A stretch of DNA of 5,533 bases from Thermoplasmata archaeon (GCA_021819605.1 JAKAQT010000097.1:1-5533); one strand, 5' to 3'. Counted from the stretch's first letter, positions 1 to 5,516 are shown. Notes: generated by a model not told the origin, from the sequence alone. A program made the numbers and translations.

Positions 1-819
1 GGCGGTTTCGATCTCATGAACAAGTTCCAGGAGCAGGCTGCATCCTATGGGGCCAGGTTCGAATATGATGAGGCACGGGAAATCGTGAAGCTTCCGGATG
101 GGAATTTTAGGGTTTCCACAACCCTTGGCAGCTTTACCGCCACTTCCCTGATTCTTGCTTTCGGAAAAACTCCAAGGAATCTGGATGTTCCGGGAGAGGA
201 AGAGTTCAGGGGACGGGGCGTTTCCTACTGCGCTGTCTGCGATGGCCCGCTTTTCAGGAACTCCGAGATCGGCGTTGTTGGTTCAGGGGATCATGTACTT
301 CAGGCAGCGTCATACCTTTCAAGTCTTGCATCCAGACTTCACGTTGTATACCGGGGCTCAAGAGTCCCGCAGGACGATGAACTTTACATTCAGCTCAGGG
401 AAATGCCCAATGTGGAGTTCCACATGAATTCCACCGTCAGCAGAATCCAGGGTGACATTTCTGTAGATTCAATAGAGGTAGCGTCTGTCAACGGTGGATC
501 CTCCAGGGATATCAAGGTCAGAGGGATCTTCGTGGAAATGGGTTACGTTGCAAGAACAGATTTCGTTAAGGATCTGGTGAAGCTTAATGGGAACCGGGAA
601 ATAATTACGGACAAGCTGGGCAAAACCTCCACTGAAGGAGTTTTCGCAGCCGGCGACGTCACTGACATGCCTTACAAGCAGGCAGTAATTTCCGCTGGCC
701 AGGGTGCAACTGCGGCGCTCTCGGCTTTCAACTACATACAGTCAAAACGCGGGAAAATGGCCGTTGCAAACGATTGGAAGAACGTCAAGCCGCGGGTTCC
801 GGAATCAAAGGTTCCCTGA
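1..819 (+). CDS. trxB: Thioredoxin reductase, C-terminal ~272 residues (5' end outside window)
   Basis: FAD-dependent disulfide reductase that should reduce thioredoxin-like proteins in the cytosol. The frame is open to base 1, so the ATG at 16 is internal; by comparison with the E. coli enzyme about 55-60 residues, including the first FAD-binding GxGxxG, are missing. Numbering from base 1, the redox centre CAVCD lies at residues 77-81 (bases 229-240), corresponding to CATC of the E. coli protein. The second dinucleotide fold follows (GVVGSGDHVLQAAS, about 91-104), and the C-terminal FAD motif GVFAAGDVTDMPYKQA lies near 213-228, followed by the usual AGQG-A-AA helix. Oddity: the NADPH loop is not GGGDSAxEEA, and the HRRxxxR phosphate-binding motif is replaced by YRGSR (117-121). 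The Thermoplasma acidophilum enzyme is reported not to use NADPH or NADH, so this may be the same subtype. Family assignment is firm; the electron donor is unknown. Confidence 0.93.
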   Translation, partial: GGFDLMNKFQEQAASYGARFEYDEAREIVKLPDGNFRVSTTLGSFTATSLILAFGKTPRNLDVPGEEEFRGRGVSYCAVCDGPLFRNSEIGVVGSGDHVLQAASYLSSLASRLHVVYRGSRVPQDDELYIQLREMPNVEFHMNSTVSRIQGDISVDSIEVASVNGGSSRDIKVRGIFVEMGYVARTDFVKDLVKLNGNREIITDKLGKTSTEGVFAAGDVTDMPYKQAVISAGQGATAALSAFNYIQSKRGKMAVANDWKNVKPRVPESKVP

Positions 820-862
820 TCTGTGACAATCATCCTGCGAAATTTCTGTTCTTTGGAAAAGT

Positions 863-895
863 CTATTTAACATCCTTTATTATTTCATTTATAAT
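863..895 (+). promoter_or_regulatory. Candidate archaeal promoter(s) for the membrane-protein gene
   Basis: This AT-rich stretch holds two TATA-like boxes. CTATTTAA at 863-870 lies 33 to 26 bases before the TTG at 896. TTTATAAT at 888-895 lies 32 to 25 bases before the TTG at 920. Each is correctly placed for a leaderless or near-leaderless transcript from the corresponding start codon, so the sequence alone does not decide between them. Confidence 0.5.
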
Positions 896-2224
896 TTGGA
901 TGCTGACGGAGATTCAGGATTGAGTACTGATCATGATTCTGATGTAATGGACGTTTCCCCGGAGACGCGCAGCCTCCCCTCGGGAATAGTGCCCACAAGG
1001 AGCCTTGGGGCTGGAAAACCTGATGAGGGTGAGGCAATTGGCGCAAGGGAACTGCGTATTGTTTCAGCTGTGGAAAACTCCTTCACGTCACACGGAAAGT
1101 ACCACATTCATGTCATAAAGAGCAGGGACATCTCCAATGCAAGGTCTTTCTATTCAAAGGTGGCAAGAATCCTGAAGCTGCATGGATATACTGTAAAGAC
1201 TCTGGCTCCGGCTGATCTATCGGCTCCAGCACTGCCTGGATACAATGAGAAGACAACTGTTCTTGTGATGGAGGAGGACCTTTTCAGTGGAGACCATGAG
1301 AATGCTCAGCCTCTCTCATTCCCATCAATTTTCAGTTCCCCGGCTCTCGCTGGCCTCAACCGCCTGAACGTCATCCTGCTTGTTAGCGACGCATTCTATG
1401 AAACAATATCGCCGGAAGTTGGCCGCATGATGTCCGAGGCAAATTCAAGCGGAGTCAGTGCAGCATCCAGAGAAAACCATACCAGCAACCGGAATTATGC
1501 CGCCCCTGGAATCCTTATGATTTCCGTGTCCTTCTTACTTGGTGCAGTGTCAAATTTTCTGCCATTCTATATTCTTCCAGCACCATACTGGGGTGAATTT
1601 GTCCTTGTTGCCGAGGTGTTGATGGTGCTTTTCACTGTCCTTGGAATAGCATTCATGACACTGTCACTTGGAAGAGCTGATCAGCCGGGGCAGAAAGGGA
1701 CAGTCATTGCCCTCATATTTTTCATATTCCTTTTCGGGTTTGCAATTTTTGGAAGCAATTCCCTGGCGTTCAAGGAACTTGTGGACAGGAATCATTTCCT
1801 GCTGTTCATCCTTTCACTGCTCTTCCTTGGCATGTTTATTGCCAAGTTCCCGCTTATGATTGCCCCATCGGGTAGCCGCGCAGGGTATGCCCTGTCCATT
1901 GCCGGCGGTCTTATACTGAGTGGATTTATACTGTTCAATACTTCACTGATTACCTATTTCATCCCGGGCGGGGCCGCTCTGGTATACCATAATATTCTTC
2001 AGGCCCTACGGACAATTGGAACAGGCATAGGTACAATCCTGCTATCTTCAGGATTCCCTGCGTATGGATACATATCACTCAATCCCGTACATATAGGTCT
2101 TCTGAATCCTGTAGAATATATCCCATTTACCGGTAACATCCTCATATTCGCCGGATATTTATTTTCATACCGCAGGATCAGACAACCGATAACACACAAG
2201 CCTCAGGCGGTATCTCCCCGTTGA
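896..2224 (+). CDS. Unrecognised polytopic membrane protein with soluble N-terminal domain
   Basis: I do not recognise the family. The 442-residue product (from TTG 896) begins with an acidic, low-complexity stretch (1-50, many D/S/G). A soluble part with alternating helices and strands follows, about 51-180 (strands near KYHIHVIKS, TTVLVMEED and RLNVILLVSD). After a polar linker (181-202) come hydrophobic segments at about 204-226, 234-258, 268-290, 300-322, 330-355, a weaker one at 364-384, and 405-424, giving six or seven membrane helices. The C-terminus is short and basic (RRIRQ...HK), which suggests it is cytoplasmic. There is no signal peptide. The start is uncertain: TTG 896 and TTG 920 each have a TATA box at the right distance, TTG 920 also has GGAG at 908-911, and the first ATG is at 947. 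The gene follows trxB by 76 bases but has its own promoter-like sequence. A sensor or transport role is possible but unsupported. Confidence 0.8.
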   Translation: MDADGDSGLSTDHDSDVMDVSPETRSLPSGIVPTRSLGAGKPDEGEAIGARELRIVSAVENSFTSHGKYHIHVIKSRDISNARSFYSKVARILKLHGYTVKTLAPADLSAPALPGYNEKTTVLVMEEDLFSGDHENAQPLSFPSIFSSPALAGLNRLNVILLVSDAFYETISPEVGRMMSEANSSGVSAASRENHTSNRNYAAPGILMISVSFLLGAVSNFLPFYILPAPYWGEFVLVAEVLMVLFTVLGIAFMTLSLGRADQPGQKGTVIALIFFIFLFGFAIFGSNSLAFKELVDRNHFLLFILSLLFLGMFIAKFPLMIAPSGSRAGYALSIAGGLILSGFILFNTSLITYFIPGGAALVYHNILQALRTIGTGIGTILLSSGFPAYGYISLNPVHIGLLNPVEYIPFTGNILIFAGYLFSYRRIRQPITHKPQAVSPR

Positions 2225-2417
2225 TGCATTACAATGCGGTTTCTTGGAATGTTTCCACGCTTTGGATCAAAGCATGTGATTTCAGTGGTGTGGCAATGCC
2301 ATAAAATATCATGCTGCAACAAATTCCTGATGCAATTCCAGAGCAGAGGCATTATTATGGTAGATCAGTGAAGTTCCTCTGGACTGTGAACATGCTCATG
2401 AAAGCTGTCAAATTTTG

Positions 2418-2427
2418 TTTAAATATA
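2418..2427 (+). promoter_or_regulatory. TATA box for a leaderless gamma-glutamyltransferase-like gene
   Basis: TTTAAATATA at 2418-2427 matches an archaeal TATA element well. It lies 29 to 20 bases before the ATG at 2447, so transcription is expected to start at or within a few bases of the start codon. No Shine-Dalgarno sequence precedes that ATG, which agrees with leaderless translation. The box also contains an in-frame stop (TAA 2426-2428), so the coding frame cannot extend further upstream. Confidence 0.7.
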
Positions 2428-2446
2428 AGAATCGCCATGTCATCCT

Positions 2447-4012
2447 ATGCGCACCAGACCAAATGCAATATCTTCAAAGGGCATCGTGGCTTCCTCAAGT
2501 ATCCAGGCTTCTATTATTGGGTCCAGGATTCTTGAAAGGGGTGGCAACGTTGTTGATGCCGCAATCGCCACAAGTGCAGCTCTTGCAGTTACGCAGAACA
2601 ACCTCTGCGGACTTGGCGGGGACATGTTTGCACTTGTCAGGATGGAGGGTAGGGGAGTCACCAGTGTCAATGGAAGTGGGCGTTCAGGGTCCCGCGCAAC
2701 AATTGACATGTATGAGGGCATGGGGATGAGTGAGATGCCTCAGAGGGGCGAGTACTCAGCAATCACTGTTCCAGGCCTTGTACGCGGCTGGGAGACCATT
2801 CACAGCAAATTCGGGTCAATGGAATTCAGGGAACTGATCTCTCCTGCAATGGAGCTTGCAGCCAACGGTTTTCCGGTTACCCATAATTATTCGGCTTCCA
2901 TTTCGGTTTCATCCCGCCATCTTGCAAAGTACAACTGGAAAGATCTGTTCATTCCGGGCGGTAAAGCCCCGGAGCCGGGAGAGTTATTCAGGCAGAAGGA
3001 TCTGGCGTCCACACTGGGTGAGATCGCCTCGGACGGTCCATCAGGGTTCTATGACGGACACCTGCAGGAGAGGATAATTTCCGGACTGAAAAAACATGAT
3101 ACCCTAATTGACACGGAGGATTTCATCAGGCACAGGACGACCATTGAAAATCCTCTTTTTACAGAATTTGCAGGAACAAGGATATATGAGACTTCTCCAA
3201 ACAGCCAGGGGGCTACAGTGCTTCTGTGGCTCAACATATTGAAAGAGATGCGAGAAGATCCCGACAGGATAAACATGGAGGACATTGTAAGATCAGGCCT
3301 GCTTGCATACGAAGAGAGGGCAAAGTGGATAACCGATCCGGCTGTCAGAGCACTTCCCTCCAATTTTCTCTCGCCCTCGTTTGCCAGAGAGCTTCTGGAA
3401 CACGGGACTGAGAGGCCTTCCGGCAGTGCTGTTTCAGACAGGGGAGACACGACATACTTCACCGTTTCAGATGCAGAGGGGAATGCCGTCTCAATGATAC
3501 AGAGCAACTACATGGGATTTGGGTCGGGCATCGTTCCAGACGGAACCGGTTTTGTAATGCAGAACAGGGGGGCATATTTCACATTGAACAGGGAACATCA
3601 CAATGCACTCGCTCCCGGAAAGCGAACATTCCACACTCTGTGTGCCTCAATGGGTGAAAGGGACGGAGTGCTCGCCTTCTCGCTTGGAACAATGGGGGGA
3701 GACATACAGCCGCAGATTCACGTTCAGATAATGAAGAGCATTCTGCTGGATCATATGGATATGCAGCTTGCGCTTGATGCACCAAGGTGGGCTGTTCCGT
3801 ACACTATTTATGAAAACCCCTCCAGCATTATTTATGAACATTCCATGGATGAGGAAAAGGTCAACGCGCTGAAAAGAATCATGAATACCTTCCCTGTAAA
3901 CGGCCTGTCATCACAGTTTGGGCACGCGCAGGGAATCATGTCTGTGGGACACGGCGTGATTATGGGCGGCGCTGATCCGAGGGGAGACGGTGTGGCAATA
4001 CCGATTCTCTGA
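2447..4012 (+). CDS. Gamma-glutamyltransferase-like N-terminal nucleophile hydrolase (cytoplasmic)
   Basis: A 521-residue, apparently full-length member of the gamma-glutamyltransferase family (Ntn hydrolases), which cleave or transfer gamma-glutamyl groups from glutathione-like amides. Signatures in order: GIVASSS near 12; GGNVVDAAIATSAALAVTQ (32-50); GLGGDMFAL (55-63); NGSGRS (75-80), where the family places its substrate-carboxylate arginine; PNSQGATVLLWLNIL (251-265). The self-cleavage site and nucleophile is DTTYFTVSDAEGN (334-346). Cleavage before Thr335 would give a 334-residue large subunit and a 187-residue small subunit. Near the C-terminus are GTMGGDIQPQIHVQ (414-427), DAPRW (444-448) and GHAQGI (492-497). 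The protein starts directly with the catalytic domain and has no signal peptide, unlike periplasmic E. coli Ggt. The segment after the nucleophile (QNRG...PGKRTFHTL) resembles the YwrD/cephalosporin-acylase-like branch that lacks the lid loop. ATG 2447 is supported by the promoter position and an upstream stop. Family is firm; natural substrate is unknown. Confidence 0.93.
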   Translation: MRTRPNAISSKGIVASSSIQASIIGSRILERGGNVVDAAIATSAALAVTQNNLCGLGGDMFALVRMEGRGVTSVNGSGRSGSRATIDMYEGMGMSEMPQRGEYSAITVPGLVRGWETIHSKFGSMEFRELISPAMELAANGFPVTHNYSASISVSSRHLAKYNWKDLFIPGGKAPEPGELFRQKDLASTLGEIASDGPSGFYDGHLQERIISGLKKHDTLIDTEDFIRHRTTIENPLFTEFAGTRIYETSPNSQGATVLLWLNILKEMREDPDRINMEDIVRSGLLAYEERAKWITDPAVRALPSNFLSPSFARELLEHGTERPSGSAVSDRGDTTYFTVSDAEGNAVSMIQSNYMGFGSGIVPDGTGFVMQNRGAYFTLNREHHNALAPGKRTFHTLCASMGERDGVLAFSLGTMGGDIQPQIHVQIMKSILLDHMDMQLALDAPRWAVPYTIYENPSSIIYEHSMDEEKVNALKRIMNTFPVNGLSSQFGHAQGIMSVGHGVIMGGADPRGDGVAIPIL

Positions 4013-4217
4013 GTGTATCGCCGGTGGGCAGGCCTTCTTTTTCACTGGGCTTCATTTTCATCCGTAGCACAGTACGGATCATAAGGAATATGGCAATAAC
4101 CGCAATGGCGAATCCAAGTTTCCTCTGCCCTTTTTCAACCGGAGCCGGCTGCAGTGCACAGTCTAATGTTGGCGTTCCTCCACCTCCCTCATTTTCATTC
4201 CGGGCACATAAAGGCAC
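3960..4217 (-). CDS. Possible small single-helix membrane protein downstream of the radical SAM gene
   Basis: A minus-strand frame is open from GTG 4217 (or ATG 4280) to the stop at 3960-3962. It overlaps the last ~55 bases of the radical SAM gene in another frame and, convergently, the last ~53 bases of the gamma-glutamyltransferase gene. From GTG the product would be 85 residues: a glycine-rich stretch, a polar segment (PVEKGQRK), one clear hydrophobic helix (LGFAIAVIAIFLMIRTVL), then a basic/charged tail (RMKMKPSEKE). The helix lies exactly in the gap between the two neighbours, which otherwise has no explanation, and a helix flanked by charges looks like a real membrane anchor. Against it: no good start codon or Shine-Dalgarno, and long overlaps on both sides. 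It could be a small membrane protein or a chance frame. Confidence 0.28.
   Translation of the reverse strand: MPLCARNENEGGGGTPTLDCALQPAPVEKGQRKLGFAIAVIAIFLMIRTVLRMKMKPSEKEGLPTGDTLRESVLPHRLPSDQRRP
4038..4042 (+). terminator. T-tract after the gamma-glutamyltransferase-like gene
   Basis: A run of five T (within TTCTTTTTC) lies 26-30 bases after the stop at 4012. Archaeal RNA polymerase commonly terminates at such T-rich stretches without a hairpin. It is short, so this is a weak call. Confidence 0.3.
4060..4079. other. Perfect 7-bp stem-loop between convergent genes
   Basis: ATCCGTA (4060-4066) pairs perfectly with TACGGAT (4073-4079) around the six-base loop GCACAG. It sits in the middle of the 150-base gap between two convergent genes, where it could help define both 3' ends. 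No T-tract follows it on either strand, so it is not a classical intrinsic terminator. It also falls inside the possible small minus-strand ORF. Confidence 0.45.
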
Positions 4218-5302
4218 GCCGGGTCTTCTGCAAATGGGTTTCCGGTATATGCCAGCGATCTTGCCCGAGATCCACCGCACATTTCTCTGAATTCACACCT
4301 TCCGCATCTGCCCTCCAGCTTGCCTGACTTTCTCGGGTCAAGATAATCAACACCCTCGCTAATTATGTCCTTCAGGCTGGATCTCCTTATGCTGCCAAGC
4401 TTTGCGGTAAACAGGCCGGAAGGATACACATCCCCATTGTATCCAATAAAAAGTGTGCCCCTGAAATGCCTGGCAGGAGGTGCAGCACCCGAGGATGGCC
4501 TGACGCGGTCCGGCATCCCTAGAAGGTCAATGGTCGCATCCCTGAGCTTCCGGTAAAGGTTTGTACCAACTGCTTCAGGTTGAATCTCCTGTATCTTCCG
4601 GATCACACGGAACACCGGGCCCTCAACAGTCCTGACATTTATTCCGTAGTCCTTCAGATCAGCAAGCCACCTGTTGATCTGCATATACTCATCTGGAGAG
4701 ACATCCTCTACCTTTATTCCCCTGCCTGTCTTTATGAGGAAGAACACTTCCCACGTGGTTATTCCAACATCCCTCAGGATGGAAACAAGGTTTGGAAGCT
4801 CCATAATATTTCTCTTTATGACTGTTGTGTTGACCTGAGCGTTGATCCCCATCCTCTTGGCCTCAATGATGAGATTCAAAGTGAGATCAAAGCTTCCGGG
4901 AATTCTTCTCAGCCAGTCGTGTGTACCTTCATCAATGCCGTCAAGGCTTAGCGACATTGATCGTACTCCGTATGACCTCAGAAACTCCATGAAGTCGCCA
5001 GTCAGGAGTGGAGACCCGGCGGGGCTGGCAGAAAATGGAAGGCCAATACTGCTGGCATGGGAAATTATCTCCCTGATATCCTTTCTGAGAAGAAAGTCAC
5101 CGCCTGTTATAACAACCTCAGGAGGGGTATCGGACAGCCCCCTGATCTGATCGAGCGTATCCTTGAGCTCCGCCGTTGTAAGCTCGTCTGGAAGAGGTTC
5201 GCTCTGTGATTCGGCCCTGCAGTGCCTGCATGAATACTCGCACGCCTTTGTCGTTTCAATGAACACCAGAGATGGAACATATGGGCCTACATTATTTTGC
5301 AT
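4163..5302 (-). CDS. Radical SAM/SPASM protein of the BA_1875-like (TIGR04053-type) family
   Basis: A 379-residue enzyme expected to bind a [4Fe-4S] cluster and cleave S-adenosylmethionine to start radical chemistry in the cytosol. The radical SAM motif CEYSCRHC gives C21, C25 and C28. The SAM-binding GGE-type motif is GGDFLLRKD (67-75). The barrel carries SLSLDGIDEGTHDWLR (117-132) and QVNTTV (156-161). The C-terminal SPASM region (about 285-366) reads YNGDVYPSG, then CGRCEFREMCGGSRARS (C333, C336, C342), then DPACLY (C363). The CGGSRAR...TGNPFAEDP block is shared with the haem-pathway enzymes AhbC/AhbD/NirJ, but the whole pattern (SLDG...HD, VFFL...GRG, YPSG) fits the BA_1875-like family, whose reaction is not established to my knowledge. 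The usual first SPASM cysteine is Ser295. Length and C-terminal end look normal for the family. ATG 5302 is supported by a TATA-like element 25-30 bases upstream and little leader. No precursor peptide is obvious apart from the doubtful small ORF downstream. Confidence 0.88.
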   Translation of the reverse strand: MQNNVGPYVPSLVFIETTKACEYSCRHCRAESQSEPLPDELTTAELKDTLDQIRGLSDTPPEVVITGGDFLLRKDIREIISHASSIGLPFSASPAGSPLLTGDFMEFLRSYGVRSMSLSLDGIDEGTHDWLRRIPGSFDLTLNLIIEAKRMGINAQVNTTVIKRNIMELPNLVSILRDVGITTWEVFFLIKTGRGIKVEDVSPDEYMQINRWLADLKDYGINVRTVEGPVFRVIRKIQEIQPEAVGTNLYRKLRDATIDLLGMPDRVRPSSGAAPPARHFRGTLFIGYNGDVYPSGLFTAKLGSIRRSSLKDIISEGVDYLDPRKSGKLEGRCGRCEFREMCGGSRARSLAYTGNPFAEDPACLYVPGMKMREVEERQH

Positions 5303-5320
5303 TATCTAAAATTGAAGTAA

Positions 5321-5335
5321 CTAACGTATTAAGCT
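5321..5335. repeat. Operator-like repeat, copy 1 (overlaps promoter)
   Basis: CTAACGTATTAAGCT matches copy 2 (5343-5357) at 14 of 15 positions; the two starts are 22 bp apart, about two helical turns. This copy lies 19 to 33 bases before the radical SAM start codon and covers its TATA-like element, so a bound protein would be expected to interfere with TBP. The regulator is unknown. Confidence 0.5.
5327..5332 (-). promoter_or_regulatory. TATA-like box for the radical SAM gene
   Basis: Read on the minus strand this is TTAATA, 30 to 25 bases before the A of ATG 5302, the spacing expected for a leaderless archaeal transcript. No Shine-Dalgarno precedes the ATG. The match to a TATA consensus is only moderate. 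The box lies within repeat copy 1, and copy 2 carries the same TTAATA, so tandem promoters are an alternative to operators. Confidence 0.45.
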
Positions 5336-5342
5336 CTTGATC

Positions 5343-5357
5343 CTAACATATTAAGCT
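5343..5357. repeat. Operator-like repeat, copy 2
   Basis: CTAACATATTAAGCT is the second copy, differing from copy 1 by one base (A for G at the sixth position) and located 41 to 55 bases before the radical SAM ATG. A degenerate relative, TAACCGTTAA, follows at 5368-5377; its first nine bases form the inverted repeat TAAC-C-GTTA. Confidence 0.5.
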
Positions 5358-5390
5358 AACCATGAGGTAACCGTTAATTTTTCTGAAGTC

Positions 5391-5511
5391 AGTGTGAGAA
5401 TTCTCTGGCACTTTTCCAATATGGCGGAAAATGCTCATGTTCACGATCCCCAGTCGCAAGGAAGCCCACCTCTTCAGATGTGGGAGGAATTGCGACACTT
5501 TTACGTGAAGT
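5391..5511 (+). ncRNA. Possible structured RNA (four successive stem-loops)
   Basis: Four helices follow each other with little space between. (1) AGTG 5391-5394 with CACT 5409-5412, enclosing the palindrome GAGAATTCTC 5396-5405. (2) TTTTCC 5412-5417 with GGAAAA 5426-5431; it shares base 5412 with helix 1, so the outermost pair of one must open. (3) The two-part stem at 5453-5496. (4) ACTT 5497-5500 with AAGT 5508-5511. This density suggests a folded RNA or single-stranded DNA structure; if the 3' stem is a transposon end, the region could be an omega-RNA-like scaffold. An AT-rich upstream stretch (GTTAATTTTT, 5373-5382) might serve as a promoter but is weak. No covariation evidence is available. 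Confidence 0.25.
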
Positions 5512-5516
5512 TGTGA
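5421..5516 (+). pseudogene. Short frame, possible remnant of a TnpB C-terminus
   Basis: ATG 5421 opens a 31-codon frame ending at TGA 5514-5516; the frame is open back to 5355 without a stop. It reads through the stem-loop as QGSPPLQMWEEL, the kind of tail seen when transposon TnpB reading frames run through the right-end hairpin of IS200/IS605 elements. No zinc finger or RuvC motif of TnpB is present, so at most the extreme C-terminus survives. It could equally be a chance frame. Confidence 0.2.
5453..5496 (+). mobile_element. IS200/IS605-like right-end stem-loop (remnant or element boundary)
   Basis: An outer 7-bp perfect stem, GTCGCAA (5453-5459) with TTGCGAC (5490-5496), encloses an inner stem, CCCAC (5465-5469) with GTGGG (5480-5484). 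The inner stem continues past one C/T mismatch with TC (5471-5472) and GA (5477-5478) around the loop TTCA. The purine-rich flanks GGAAG and AGGAA form the internal loop. The pattern AAGCCCACC...GGTGGGAGGA is characteristic of the subterminal right-end hairpin of TnpB-bearing IS200/IS605 elements, which is also the conserved 3' part of the omega-RNA. In such elements tnpB lies 5' of this hairpin, but here the 5' side is the promoter of the radical SAM gene, with no room for tnpB. It is therefore a solo end, a decayed copy or a MITE-like derivative. Identification is from memory of the pattern. Confidence 0.42.

Noticed and set aside
2226..2237. Inverted repeat GCATT-AC-AATGC just after the membrane-protein stop codon, considered as a terminator.
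   Set aside because: The loop would be only two bases and no T-tract follows, so a stable hairpin is unlikely.
2311..2535. A 74-codon plus-strand frame upstream of and overlapping the gamma-glutamyltransferase gene.
   Set aside because: It runs through the TATA box at 2418-2427 and into the gamma-glutamyltransferase coding region in another frame. It has no recognisable motif or ribosome site of its own.
2440..2721. A minus-strand frame over the start of the gamma-glutamyltransferase gene.
   Set aside because: It is antisense to the GGNVVDAA and GLGGDMF motifs; no independent coding signal was seen.
3049..3507. A 152-codon minus-strand frame inside the gamma-glutamyltransferase gene.
   Set aside because: It lies antisense to strongly conserved family motifs in a gene whose family is certain. 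Its composition (rich in Ser/Leu) is typical of an antisense shadow.
4024..4290. An 88-codon plus-strand frame over the convergent gap and the 3' end of the radical SAM gene.
   Set aside because: It is antisense to the hydrophobic segment of the possible minus-strand small ORF and to the radical SAM gene. It has no helix with clear charged borders and no promoter or ribosome site.
4163..5302. Assignment of the radical SAM gene as a haem-pathway enzyme (AhbC, AhbD or NirJ) because of the CGGSRAR block.
   Set aside because: The N-terminal and central motifs and the YPSG segment fit the BA_1875-like family better, and no other haem or sirohaem genes are in the window.
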